Notes: generated from the sequence alone by a model not told the origin. Positions 26,135 through 34,742 are shown, numbered from the stretch's first letter. The stretch is 54,935 nucleotides of DNA from Gammaproteobacteria bacterium (GCA_025358295.1 JANYJY010000011.1:1-54935); one strand, 5' to 3'. Program-made: numbers and translations.

Positions 26135-27247
26135 ATGATGAAAGCTGAGGGCGAATCGGCGGCAATGCAGGATTCCATGACGAGGTTCTGGCGCGGGCGG
26201 CGAGTACTGCTCACGGGACACACGGGCTTCAAAGGCGCATGGATGAGCCTGTGGCTCGAAAGCATGGGCGCCGACGTCACAGGCTATGCCTTGGCTGCCG
26301 CCGGCGAACCTAATTTTTGGCGCATCATCGAAGCGGCGGCGCGGGAGAAGCCGACCCGTTCGCTGATCGCCGATATTCGCGATGCGCAGCGCGTCGAGGC
26401 GGCCGTGGCGCAGGCCGATCCGCAGATAGTGATTCACATGGCTGCTCAGGCGCTGGTCAGAGAATCCTACCGCGACCCCATCGGGACGTATGCGACCAAT
26501 GTCATGGGCACTGCCGCGTTGCTCCAGGCATGCAGGTCTTTGCGCCGACTCGAGAGCGTCGTCGTGGTGACCAGCGACAAGGTCTACGAGAACCACAATG
26601 AAGGCCGCGCCTTCACCGAAAACGACCGCGTTGGCGGGCACGATCCTTACAGCAACAGCAAGGCATGCGCCGAACTGGTGGTGGCGAGTTTTCGCGACAG
26701 CTTCTTTGCTCAGGGTCCGCCTATCGCCACGGTGCGGGCCGGGAATGTCATCGGCGGCGGAGATTGGTCGGAGGATCGCTTGATACCGGATTGCGTCAGG
26801 GCTCTCAAAACGAGGCAATCCGTCAACTTGCGCTACCCGGATGCCACACGACCCTGGCAGCATGTACTCGAGCCGATAGCAGGCTACCTGAGCCTGGCTC
26901 AGGCCTTGGTTACACATCCGCAGAAGACACCGCGTGCGCTTAATTTCGGGCCCGAGCCCGCATCCTTTTGCACGGTGCACGAAGTGGTCGACGCCTTTGG
27001 AGCACGATTTGCAGGTAAGCCGGGTTGGGTGCGCGATCCGGCGCCGCAGCCCGCAGAGGCGCAGGCGTTGACGCTGTCCTCGGCGTTGGCCGGGCAGGCG
27101 CTCGGCTGGCGCCCGCGGCTCGATATTCGTGAGTCTTTGTCGTGGACGGCGGACTGGTACTTGGCCCATTCGGCAGGGGAGAACATGGTGAAATTTTCCG
27201 AGATGCAAATTGCGCGGTATCGCTCGCTCATGAGGCAATCACCATGA
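26135..27247 (+). CDS. rfbG: CDP-glucose 4,6-dehydratase
   Basis: An extended short-chain dehydrogenase of 370 residues. The NAD-binding motif is VLLTGHTGFKGAWMSLWLES, where TGHTGFKG is characteristic of CDP-glucose dehydratases, and the active site has DPYSNSKACAELV (Tyr and Lys of YxxxK) and VTSDKVYEN. It turns CDP-glucose into CDP-4-keto-6-deoxyglucose, the branch point for 3,6-dideoxyhexoses. The start ATG at 26135 is followed by a second ATG; a later ATG at 26177 (MTRFWRGRRVLLTG) would also fit family length. Its stop overlaps rfbF in ATGA. The order rfbG-rfbF is the reverse of the classical rfbF-rfbG order. Confidence 0.93.
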   Translation: MMKAEGESAAMQDSMTRFWRGRRVLLTGHTGFKGAWMSLWLESMGADVTGYALAAAGEPNFWRIIEAAAREKPTRSLIADIRDAQRVEAAVAQADPQIVIHMAAQALVRESYRDPIGTYATNVMGTAALLQACRSLRRLESVVVVTSDKVYENHNEGRAFTENDRVGGHDPYSNSKACAELVVASFRDSFFAQGPPIATVRAGNVIGGGDWSEDRLIPDCVRALKTRQSVNLRYPDATRPWQHVLEPIAGYLSLAQALVTHPQKTPRALNFGPEPASFCTVHEVVDAFGARFAGKPGWVRDPAPQPAEAQALTLSSALAGQALGWRPRLDIRESLSWTADWYLAHSAGENMVKFSEMQIARYRSLMRQSP

Positions 27248-28020
27248 AGTGCGTCATTCTTGCGGGCGGCAAGGGCACGCGCATTGCCGAGGAGTCGAGC
27301 ACGCGTCCGAAACCCATGGTGGAGATCGGCAGTCAGCCCATCCTATGGCACATCATGAAACTGTATGCGTCATTCGGAATTCGCGAGTTTATTGTGTGCC
27401 TTGGATACAAGGGCTACATCATTAAGGAATACTTCGCGAATTATTTCCTGCATCAAGCCGACGTCACCTTCGACATGATTGAGAATCGGGTCGAGTACCA
27501 TGACTGCCGCAGCGAGCCGTGGAAAGTGACGCTAGTCGATACCGGCGAGGACACCATGACCGGCGGCCGCCTCATGCAGGTTCATAAATACCTGAATCCC
27601 GGCGAGCCTTTCTGCATGACTTACGGCGACGGTTTATCCAATATAGATATCGGCGCCGAGGTTGCGTTTCACATTGATCATGGCCGCAAGGCCACGGTGG
27701 CCTGCGTCAGGCCGCCGGCGCGCTTTGGCCGCATCGTCACCCAGGGCAGCCAAGTCGTGTCGTTCGAGGAAAAGCCCACGGCCGAAGGCGGCTTGATCAA
27801 CGGCGGCTTCTTCGTCCTGGATCCGAGCGTCATAGAACGGATCGATGGTCATGCAACGCTTTGGGAAAAGGAGCCCATGGAGAGTCTGGCTGCCGATGGA
27901 CAATTGGCCGGCTGGGTTCACCGTGGTTTCTGGCAGCCAATGGATACCTTGCGCGACAAGCAGACACTCAATTCGATGTGGGACAGCGGTGCCGCGCCCT
28001 GGAAACTATGGGAAGGCTAG
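27244..28020 (+). CDS. rfbF: Glucose-1-phosphate cytidylyltransferase
   Basis: A nucleotidyltransferase of 258 residues. It begins MKCVILAGGKGTRIAEESST, the nucleotide-binding loop, followed by RPKPMVEIGSQPILWHIMK, both diagnostic of RfbF. It makes CDP-glucose from CTP and glucose 1-phosphate and feeds the dehydratase encoded just upstream. GDGLSNIDIGAEVAFHIDHG carries the metal-binding aspartate. Full length for the family. Genes for the later steps (such as rfbH-type 3-dehydratase) are not in the window. Confidence 0.95.
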   Translation: MKCVILAGGKGTRIAEESSTRPKPMVEIGSQPILWHIMKLYASFGIREFIVCLGYKGYIIKEYFANYFLHQADVTFDMIENRVEYHDCRSEPWKVTLVDTGEDTMTGGRLMQVHKYLNPGEPFCMTYGDGLSNIDIGAEVAFHIDHGRKATVACVRPPARFGRIVTQGSQVVSFEEKPTAEGGLINGGFFVLDPSVIERIDGHATLWEKEPMESLAADGQLAGWVHRGFWQPMDTLRDKQTLNSMWDSGAAPWKLWEG

Positions 28021-28034
28021 CCTGAGAGGCGACT

Positions 28035-28487
28035 ATGAAGATTCTTCCCGGCTGGCATCCGATCGTCGTGCATTTTCCATTGGCGCTCGTGGTCACCGCG
28101 GCGATATTGCTGTCGTGTGCGCGTTTACTGCGTACGGAGCGCTTCACGTCGACATTGTCCACGGTGGGCACCTGGAATCTCTGTCTGGGCGCCGCTGCCG
28201 CGCTGTGCGCGCTCGGCAGCGGACTGGCCGCCGTGATCGGCATGGACGCCGGGGCCGCCGCGCGCCAGGCAGTTTCTGTGCATCTGAAATGGGCCGTATT
28301 CACGACGCTTGCGCTGGTGCTCTTGGCCGTCTGGCGCGGCGCGGGCAATGCGCAGGATTCGCGTCCCTCCTGGGTATTCATCGTCGTGCTGTTGGCCGCG
28401 ACGGCGGCGCTGATCGTGACGGGTTATCACGGCGGACAGAACGTGTTCAAGTATGGGATTGGTGTGCAAGGCATGCAGCGCCAATGA
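28035..28487 (+). CDS. DUF2231 membrane protein
   Basis: A protein of 150 residues with four predicted membrane helices. WHPIVVHFPLALVVTAAILL near the start is the family signature, with the conserved histidines of HPIxVHFP, and TGYHGGQNVFKYGIGVQ ends the protein in the usual way. The histidines suggest heme or metal binding; DUF2231 proteins often accompany cytochromes, but none is encoded here. It lies 14 bases after rfbF, though its function need not relate to glycans. A strong hairpin follows its stop codon. Confidence 0.85.
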   Translation: MKILPGWHPIVVHFPLALVVTAAILLSCARLLRTERFTSTLSTVGTWNLCLGAAAALCALGSGLAAVIGMDAGAAARQAVSVHLKWAVFTTLALVLLAVWRGAGNAQDSRPSWVFIVVLLAATAALIVTGYHGGQNVFKYGIGVQGMQRQ

Positions 28488-28491
28488 AATA

Positions 28492-28519
28492 GCCGTGCGG
28501 CCCTAAGGCGCCGCACGGC
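28492..28519. terminator. Bidirectional hairpin between converging genes
   Basis: GCCGTGCGGC (28492-28501) pairs perfectly with GCCGCACGGC (28510-28519) around an 8-base loop. It lies between the DUF2231 gene and the opposing lipoprotein gene. There is no strong T-run, but the 10-bp GC stem and the position support a terminator role. Confidence 0.6.
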
Positions 28520-28555
28520 GATCGATCTTCAATGGACGCTCGTCCGTCCGCCGGT

Positions 28556-30499
28556 CTACTGCGCCGGGGCCTGCCCAGTAAAATACGTCAGAACGTAGGC
28601 TTTCAGAGTCCCATCCGCCTGCGGAATGCCGTATACCTTCACGGGCACGCCGGCGACCAGTCCTGCCGTCAGGCTGGCAATACCTCCGCTGGTCGTCACG
28701 TCGATGGGGCTTATGGTGACGACGCCGTTGGTACGGTCCACTTGATAGACCAGAGTGGCCGAGCCGGATGTCGCGCCGATGTCCACGGTCGCCGCATTCG
28801 CTCCACCGATCACCGTCATCGTGAATGCATCATTCGTCAATCCATTGGCGACGAATCCGAGCGGCAATAGCGAGGGTGTCAGCATGGTGGTCGCTGCTGC
28901 CCAGCCCGCCGGATTGGCGGGATCATTCCACGCCGCGAAGCTGATGCCCCGAGACTGTACAACGCCCATCGTGCCGCCGAAATCAACGCTGCCGTCGGTG
29001 GCCGAGACAAATTGCGCAATGGCGCTGGTGCCGCTCGTTAGCAAAGTCGGATAGGCAAAGTTCCACCACTTGTAGCCGATAATGGCGTTGCCATTGGCGT
29101 CCATGCCGTTTGCCGTTGCATCGGCAATGTAGTCAAGCGTGTAGACGTAATCATCTTTGGCTGTTCTGAACAAGCGCGTCAACGTGAAGCCGGTGGTATC
29201 GGGCGCGGAAATCTGTCCGTCGTAAGCTGCGGTCTCGATATCGATGCTCTGCGCGACCAGCGGCGTGGCGAGAGGATCGACGACGCTTGCATGCACCTTG
29301 AAGCCGCGGACGAGATTGTGGTTTGTAATAAAGGCCGTGCCCGTGGCGATGGGTGTTGAGTCGACGGCGGGGTTTTGCGGCTCCCGAAAGAAGAACTGAG
29401 TATTGGCGTCGATGGTCAAGTCGACTCCCTTGCCCGACTCGTTGGCAACCGTGACGATATTGCTGCTCGTGTCGACGTGCAGCACATGACCTTCGGGGCT
29501 CAACCAGACATTGTTGAACTGGCTGCTGGCCCAGATGCGCGTCGCCACCAAAGTACCGTTCTCCTGATAGCGCGCGGCGATGCGAACGGACTTGCCGGTC
29601 AAGGATGACTCGCTCGAGAAGTCCTTGATGACGGTGTGAGTCTTCGCATCGACGTCGTAAAAGATCGTGCCGTTGGTCGCGTCCGCCAAGATCTGCAATG
29701 ACTGGGTTGTCGTTACGGCGGTCTCCGGACTCACCGCCGGCACCATCGGGAATTCCTTGGTGACCGTGATGGATGTGTTGTCGGACGAAATGGCGCTGAC
29801 GTCGCCGTATAGATGCCGCAATACCAGCCGTGTTAAATCGTGCAACGGGTGATGGTGCACCGGGCCGTTGAAGTTGACAGCCCACAATATGTTGCCCGCC
29901 CCTGGAGGAACGTGGCCCACTACGAAAGCCGGATGCCCGAGATCGAATTCAAGTTCGAGCGAATTGTTTTGGCCGGCAGTGACGACCAATGGCGAGGCGA
30001 GGTTCACGTTGACGGTCGCTGTGACATTCGGCGACGCGCCCTGAGTGTGTTGAACCTGTATCTGATCGTTGGGAATCGTGGTACCCGCTGCCGCCGCAAA
30101 GCCGGTCTGCGGGTTTGCTGCAACCGTGAGGAGTACGTCCCCGGGATTGGCGCTAACCGTGAGTACCGCTGTCGTATAGGTGCCGACCGGGACGCTGGTA
30201 TTGCCGAGTATTTCCGCCAACTGATCCAGTTGAGCCAGATTGATCATGGGCGCAGCAGCAGGTGCCGTGTACACCATGACGTTGCTGCCGCCGCCCTGGG
30301 GCACCAATGCGATCGATAGCACTTTGACTCCGATCGTTGCCCAGTCTTCCGTGGACGCATCACTCACCAGCATTGAAACATTGCCGGTTTGTGTGGACGG
30401 CATGGATGAGTCGGTGCTCCCGCCCGATCCGCCGCCGCAGGCAGCGAGTACTGCTGCTGCGATTCCGATCGGCAAAAATCGATATGCATTGTTAACCAT
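28556..30499 (-). CDS. DUF4382/DUF5666-type surface lipoprotein
   Basis: A protein of 647 residues with a lipoprotein signal: MVNNAYRFLPIGIAAAVLAA then CGGGSGGS, with the lipobox LAAC. The first folded part (GNVSMLVSDASTEDWATIGV, then NLAQLDQLAEILGNTSVPVG) matches the DUF4382 pattern. The rest is a series of beta-rich segments with repeated motifs about nucleation of 'VDxxTxxxI' type, similar to DUF5666 repeats. It is probably anchored in the outer membrane and has no enzymatic motif. The start at 30499 is supported by GAGGAG about 10 bases upstream. The composition is Thr-, Ala- and Gly-rich, as for an exported protein. Confidence 0.8.
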   Translation of the reverse strand: MVNNAYRFLPIGIAAAVLAACGGGSGGSTDSSMPSTQTGNVSMLVSDASTEDWATIGVKVLSIALVPQGGGSNVMVYTAPAAAPMINLAQLDQLAEILGNTSVPVGTYTTAVLTVSANPGDVLLTVAANPQTGFAAAAGTTIPNDQIQVQHTQGASPNVTATVNVNLASPLVVTAGQNNSLELEFDLGHPAFVVGHVPPGAGNILWAVNFNGPVHHHPLHDLTRLVLRHLYGDVSAISSDNTSITVTKEFPMVPAVSPETAVTTTQSLQILADATNGTIFYDVDAKTHTVIKDFSSESSLTGKSVRIAARYQENGTLVATRIWASSQFNNVWLSPEGHVLHVDTSSNIVTVANESGKGVDLTIDANTQFFFREPQNPAVDSTPIATGTAFITNHNLVRGFKVHASVVDPLATPLVAQSIDIETAAYDGQISAPDTTGFTLTRLFRTAKDDYVYTLDYIADATANGMDANGNAIIGYKWWNFAYPTLLTSGTSAIAQFVSATDGSVDFGGTMGVVQSRGISFAAWNDPANPAGWAAATTMLTPSLLPLGFVANGLTNDAFTMTVIGGANAATVDIGATSGSATLVYQVDRTNGVVTISPIDVTTSGGIASLTAGLVAGVPVKVYGIPQADGTLKAYVLTYFTGQAPAQ

Positions 30500-30725
30500 G
30501 ATGGTTGTCTCCTCGTTTAACATTAAATTCCCTGGCGATTTATGGCGCCTCATAGCGCCGCTGTTGACTGCACCAACGGTTCAACGTGGCGCACGTTGAC
30601 AGCTGCGAGCGTCGCCAATTGCCGACGAGGTATTTGCAGCAAGGAGGCTGTACGCGCCGAGGATGGCGCGCCCACGAGCCCGGCTTACTGCGCGGGCCGT
30701 GATGGATTTCTAATCGGGGGTCATG
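30500..30725. promoter_or_regulatory. Intergenic region upstream of the lipoprotein gene
   Basis: A gap of 226 bp without a gene. It holds a perfect inverted repeat, TCAACGT (30581-30587) and ACGTTGA (30593-30599) around GGCGC, and a smaller GGCGC/GCGCC hairpin at 30544-30559. The repeat sits about 85 bases before the lipoprotein start and may be an operator or the hairpin that ends the S46 peptidase transcript. No convincing promoter boxes were seen. Confidence 0.4.
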
Positions 30726-32786
30726 CTAGTGAGTCAGCTCTGAGACCAATCGATCAGCGTGATAAATTTTCTTCAGCGCTTCGGCGATGCCCGTGACATC
30801 CACCGCCACTGCGCGGTTCGCACTACCGTCATAGCCGAAGTTCCCGCCCAGAGACTGGATGTTGCCATCGAATATGAGTCCGATTGCCTCGCCGCCGCGA
30901 CCGATTACCGGCGAGCCTGAATTACCGCCGATGATGTCGTTGGTCGAGACAAAATCAAGCTGCGCTTTCGGATCAACCCACTTTTGCGCCTTCACCCAGC
31001 TGTCTGGAAGCTTGAAGGGATCGCGTCCGGTCGCGTGGGAATAGGCACCTGCGAAATTCGTCGTCGGCGCAATGCTGCGGCCGTTTTCCTCATAACCCGC
31101 CACTGCACCGTAAGATAGGCGCAGGGTAAAGGTCGCGTCGGGATATGCGCCCGTGCCTTCAAGCGCGAAGCGCGCCTTGGCAATCAGCGCGGCATTTTTG
31201 GTTATCACGGCCTTGACGGAGTCTTCGCTGTCGGCGCGCACCGCGCGGGCGGGCGCATCAAGCAAACGCGCAAAATCGATCAACGGATCGTGATAGGCGT
31301 CGATTGCGCTCGCCCCGCCGGTCAACAATCGCGTGCGGAATGACGCATCGCCCAGTTTCGTTCCGGACACCAACATGGTGGCGATTTCCTGCGGGCTGCG
31401 CGTGCCGAGCAGGGTACGCACGTCGGGGTCCGACGTGCCGAGGTATTCGCGCACCTTGGTGAGCCACCAGGTCAGCACCGTTTTTTCCAGATCTGCGTGT
31501 GCCGGCGCGGGCGAGACAATCTCCTGCCTCAGCGCCGGAAAGTTGGCCTCGGAATACTCCTCCAGCCGCTGTCCATCCGGCTTGCCCACTTCGGCCGCGT
31601 AACGATTCAGGGTCACGGCGTGACCCAGGAGCACCGACATCCATTGCGGAAATCGTTCAAGCAAGGAATTACGAACGGATATCTTGCGCTGGTGAGCCAC
31701 CGCCGTGGCGATGGCGTCCCAGGCTTCGCCGTACGTTCCCGCCAATTTGGGGTCGGCCGCCACGCGCTTGCGGAATTCCAACTCGGCGCGGGCCTGGTCG
31801 GCAATCAGCGGTCCCTGCACCAGGGCAAGCTGCCGCCCCTTGATGGCCTTGAGTGAATTCTCGATCCCGAACAACAACGTATTGGCCGTGCGCGCCTCTT
31901 CCGGGCCGCGTCGCGAGAATTCGGTCAAGACCCCGCGCAATTCAGAGAACAGATTCAAAACGAAGGGCTGCGCTATATCGCGTTGAAATTCCAGCTGCGC
32001 CAGGGTGTCGGCGCGTTCGGTGGATCCCGGGTTGCCGCTGGTGAAAGCGATGTCGCCCTGCTTCACGCCCTTGGCGGCGAATTTCAAAAAATTATCCGCG
32101 CGCAGCGGCTTGCCATCGTCGTAAATGCGCACGAAGGACACATCCAAATCGTAGCGGGGGAAGGTAAAGTTGTCCGGATCCCCGCCGAAGAACGCTGCCG
32201 CTGCTTCGGGTGCAAATACGATGCGCACGTCCTGATAGCGCTTGTATTTATATAGATCGTAGATACCGCCCTCGTACAGAGTGACGACCTGGCAGCGCAC
32301 ATCGGAAGCCGTGCCGCAGGCGCTTTCGATCTGGGCCTTTGCCGCCCGTTCGGCTTCATGAAAGGCGCGGTCCGATTTCCCTGCGGTGGCCGCCTCGATC
32401 TGCTGGGTTACATCGGTAATTTTTACGAGCTGATTGGCCTCCATGGCCGGGCATTTCTTCTCGTCGGCCGCCGTTGCGGCATAGAAGCCATTGGCGATGT
32501 AGTCGTGTTTGGCGTCCGCCAGATCGCTGACGCATTCTCTGACGCAGTGATGATTGGTCATGACCAACCCCGAGGACGATACGAGGCTGGCAGAGCAACC
32601 ACTCGTCAGACGGATGCTGGCAAGGCGAGCATGCTCCAGCCAGGCGGCGTCCGGCGCCCAACCATATTTCGCCTGCATCTTGGCTGTCGGGAAGTTGTCG
32701 TAAGTCCACATTCCTTCGTCGGCGAGGACGGGGAGCGCCAAGCTCAATGAGAATACCAATGTCATCACGCGGATTAGGATTGGCAT
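30726..32786 (-). CDS. S46-family dipeptidyl peptidase (DPP7-like)
   Basis: A protein of 686 residues with a signal peptide (LVFSLSLALPVLADEG). The chymotrypsin-like catalytic residues are visible: His in SSGLVMTNHHC, Asp in FPRYDLDVSFVRIY and Ser623 in IIGGNSGSPVIG. The residue 18 positions after the catalytic Ser is Gly (IFDGN). In Porphyromonas enzymes this position separates DPP7 (Gly, hydrophobic P1) from DPP11 (Arg, acidic P1), so a DPP7-like preference is predicted. It would release dipeptides from oligopeptides in the periplasm. The ATG at 32786 is preceded by AAGGGA. It lies upstream of the lipoprotein gene on the same strand but with its own gap. Confidence 0.93.
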   Translation of the reverse strand: MPILIRVMTLVFSLSLALPVLADEGMWTYDNFPTAKMQAKYGWAPDAAWLEHARLASIRLTSGCSASLVSSSGLVMTNHHCVRECVSDLADAKHDYIANGFYAATAADEKKCPAMEANQLVKITDVTQQIEAATAGKSDRAFHEAERAAKAQIESACGTASDVRCQVVTLYEGGIYDLYKYKRYQDVRIVFAPEAAAAFFGGDPDNFTFPRYDLDVSFVRIYDDGKPLRADNFLKFAAKGVKQGDIAFTSGNPGSTERADTLAQLEFQRDIAQPFVLNLFSELRGVLTEFSRRGPEEARTANTLLFGIENSLKAIKGRQLALVQGPLIADQARAELEFRKRVAADPKLAGTYGEAWDAIATAVAHQRKISVRNSLLERFPQWMSVLLGHAVTLNRYAAEVGKPDGQRLEEYSEANFPALRQEIVSPAPAHADLEKTVLTWWLTKVREYLGTSDPDVRTLLGTRSPQEIATMLVSGTKLGDASFRTRLLTGGASAIDAYHDPLIDFARLLDAPARAVRADSEDSVKAVITKNAALIAKARFALEGTGAYPDATFTLRLSYGAVAGYEENGRSIAPTTNFAGAYSHATGRDPFKLPDSWVKAQKWVDPKAQLDFVSTNDIIGGNSGSPVIGRGGEAIGLIFDGNIQSLGGNFGYDGSANRAVAVDVTGIAEALKKIYHADRLVSELTH

Positions 32787-32922
32787 GCGAATTCCCTTCG
32801 GCAAATTAATTATCGTGGTTCCATCGTCGATGGCTGCGCGGCCTGCCAGCAGCATTTTATCGCAAGTGGCGGACGCCAACGACATATTAGCAACGTTCGG
32901 CCGGTGCGCGAATGCGCTCTGG

Positions 32923-34047
32923 CTATTGTGCGGTCTTGAATTTCACCCAGATGCGGGTGATGGCGCGGGACTGCTCGGGAGAGTCCTGGGATTGAACGAA
33001 AAGTCTCGGACGCTGTTCGGCTGTCGGGTAGACGATGGCGTCCGTCAGTAGCGCCGGGTCAAGCGACGCATTGGCGGCGGAATTCGCATTGGCGAAGCCG
33101 ATGACATTGGTGATGCGGGCGATTACCGGCGGGCTCATCAAGTAGTTGATGAACAGGTGAGCATTGACGGGATTCGGCGCATCGGCCGGGATCGCCAGCA
33201 TGTCGAACCAGAGCAACGAGCCTTCCTTAGGGATCATGTAGTCGATTTTAATGCCGCTCTTGGATTCCTTGATCCGGTTGCGGGCTTGGAAGAAGTCGCC
33301 GTTATAGCCGAGGTCAACGCAGATGTCGCCGTTGGCAATTGCCTCGGTGCCGAGTGAGGAGTCAATGGTGCGAATGTAGGGCCGAATGCTGATCAACACC
33401 TTCTCGACCTCACCTAAGTCCGCTGCCGTCGGTGCGTTGGGGTTTTTGCCCAAATATTTGAGTACCAGTCTGACCACACCCGCGGGCGCATCCAGAATGT
33501 TGATGCCGCACTTCGCCAGTTTGGCCGCATAGGCGGGGTCGAAGATCAGGCGCCAGCTATCGAGCGGCGCATTCGGCAGAACTTCCGCCACCTTTTTTGC
33601 GTTGTAGCCGATACCGTAGGTGCCCCAGGCATATACGACGCCATGCGTGTTGCCAGGATCGTTGAGCGCCACCTTGGCCATGATCGCGGGGTCGAGATTG
33701 ACGAGGTTGGGCAACATCTTCTTGTCGAGGGGCCGGTATGCGCCGCTAAGAATCTGCCGCTGGAAATAAGGTGCCGTAGGAACCACGACGTCGTAGCCGC
33801 TATTCCCGGTCAGAATCCTGGCTTCCAACGTCTCGTTGGTCTCGAAATAGGAAACGCGGACTTTGATTCCCGTCGATTTCTCGAAAGAGGCGATGGTGTC
33901 GGGCGCCAAATAATCGGCCCAGATATAGAGATTAAGCACCTTGCCTTGATCGGCACGGCCATGTGCCTCGCCCATGTGCGCGTTGGAATCCGGCCCCTCG
34001 CAACCACCCAGAAAGCTTGCTGATGCCAATAATACGGCGGCCGACAA
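32923..34047 (-). CDS. Spermidine/putrescine-binding periplasmic protein (PotD/PotF-like)
   Basis: A protein of 374 residues. The N-terminus has a lipobox (LASASFLGGC), then KVLNLYIWADYLAPDTIASF, the opening of polyamine-binding proteins. ETLEARILTGNSGYDVVVPT and VYAWGTYGIGYNAKKV are also typical of PotD/PotF. It would bind putrescine or spermidine for an ABC importer, but no potA, potB or potC gene lies nearby. The start is uncertain: TTG at 34047 gives a short signal without a positive charge, and a CTG at 34071 would overlap the upstream stop and give a better hydrophobic core. Confidence 0.85.
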   Translation of the reverse strand: MSAAVLLASASFLGGCEGPDSNAHMGEAHGRADQGKVLNLYIWADYLAPDTIASFEKSTGIKVRVSYFETNETLEARILTGNSGYDVVVPTAPYFQRQILSGAYRPLDKKMLPNLVNLDPAIMAKVALNDPGNTHGVVYAWGTYGIGYNAKKVAEVLPNAPLDSWRLIFDPAYAAKLAKCGINILDAPAGVVRLVLKYLGKNPNAPTAADLGEVEKVLISIRPYIRTIDSSLGTEAIANGDICVDLGYNGDFFQARNRIKESKSGIKIDYMIPKEGSLLWFDMLAIPADAPNPVNAHLFINYLMSPPVIARITNVIGFANANSAANASLDPALLTDAIVYPTAEQRPRLFVQSQDSPEQSRAITRIWVKFKTAQ

Positions 34048-34067
34048 GCAGATGGCTGCGACGCTGT

Positions 34068-34409
34068 TCAGTGGCTGTCTCGCTGCAGGCGGGCTATCGC
34101 GGCGGCGGCGGCCGCTGATTCGGATTGCCTGGGATTGCGTTTCAATTCATAGCGAACCAATCGCTTTGCCAGCTTTCGGTCCCCGAGGCAGGCGGCAAGC
34201 AGCCGCGGGTCGGGGGGATGCATGGCTCGATGGCGAGCGGAGCGGCGCCTAAACACCGTCCAAATCACGCAGAACAACAACAATAGTATAGCCACGGGAA
34301 AGATGATGTGGGCCGAGTCGGCCAACGAATCGGTGACCACGTCAGGCTGAACCGGCTGTGGGCGGGTTTGCGGCGTGCCTGCCGATTGGGTGGGGGTGCT
34401 GATAGCCAT
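34068..34409 (-). CDS. Small hypothetical single-span membrane protein
   Basis: A predicted protein of 113 residues. A Pro/Thr/Gln-rich N-terminus (about 1-35) is followed by one membrane helix (IIFPVAILLLLFCVIWTVF) and a basic, soluble C-terminus (LGDRKLAKRLVRYELKRNPR). I do not recognise the family. The C-terminal part is helical and rich in Arg, Lys and Ala. It ends just upstream of the polyamine-binding protein gene on the same strand, so the two may be co-expressed. Confidence 0.65.
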   Translation of the reverse strand: MAISTPTQSAGTPQTRPQPVQPDVVTDSLADSAHIIFPVAILLLLFCVIWTVFRRRSARHRAMHPPDPRLLAACLGDRKLAKRLVRYELKRNPRQSESAAAAAAIARLQRDSH

Positions 34410-34490
34410 GGTTCGCTCGGCGCGCCTACGCAATCCTCTTCAGTGGGATGTTGCGTTGGGCGGTTACTTCCTTATAACTCATTGATTTTA

Positions 34491-34511
34491 TGGTGCTCTC
34501 TACGAACTTAC
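34491..34511 (-). repeat. Possible decayed copy of the tRNA-Glu 3' end
   Basis: TGGTGCTCTCTACGA (34491-34505) matches 13 of 15 bases of the tRNA-Glu 3' end (TGGCGCTCCCTACGA, 34624-34638), including the encoded CCA, in the same orientation. A separate exact copy of TCGAACTCGT from the T-arm occurs at 34548-34557. This looks like a remnant of an attachment-site or tRNA duplication 133 bp downstream of the intact gene. No integrase is present. Confidence 0.35.
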
Positions 34512-34592
34512 GCGGCGCTTGCCTGCCTCGCCTCTGCAGGGCCAGTGTCGAACTCGTATGACTGCCCATCTTAAGGGTCAATCGGCGTAAAG

Positions 34593-34619
34593 AGCCAGTC
34601 TTGGCTGGCCCGACGGGCC
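34593..34619 (-). terminator. Terminator-like hairpins downstream of tRNA-Glu
   Basis: On the minus strand GGCCC-GTC-GGGCC is followed by AGCCA-AGAC-TGGCT and then CTTTA. Two adjacent hairpins start five bases beyond the encoded CCA of the tRNA. The T-run is short. Confidence 0.5.
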
Positions 34620-34623
34620 GATA

Positions 34624-34699
34624 TGGCGCTCCCTACGAGATTCGAACTCGTGTACTCGCCGTGAGAGGGCGATGTCCTGGGCCACTAGACGAAGGGAGC
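34624..34699 (-). tRNA. tRNA-Glu (anticodon CTC)
   Basis: The minus strand folds as a complete cloverleaf. The acceptor stem is GCTCCCT/AGGGAGC, the anticodon stem TCGCC/GGCGA closes a CTCTCAC loop with CTC at positions 34-36, and the T-arm is ACGAG-TTCGAAT-CTCGT. The discriminator is G and CCA is encoded (34624-34626). CTC reads GAG codons, so a second tRNA-Glu with TTC is expected elsewhere in the genome. Confidence 0.97.
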
Positions 34700-34742
34700 G
34701 GTGATTGCGGATCTGGGGCGCTAAGGACCCAAGAGGGCTGGT

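Noticed and set aside
26051-27238. Long minus-strand reading frame of 395 codons opposite rfbG
   Set aside because: It lies fully antisense to a clear CDP-glucose dehydratase gene, and the translation has no family features. Long antisense frames are expected in GC-rich DNA.
34441-34623. A second intact tRNA or a tmRNA upstream of pcnB
   Set aside because: The region has tRNA-like scraps but no complete cloverleaf and no tag sequence.
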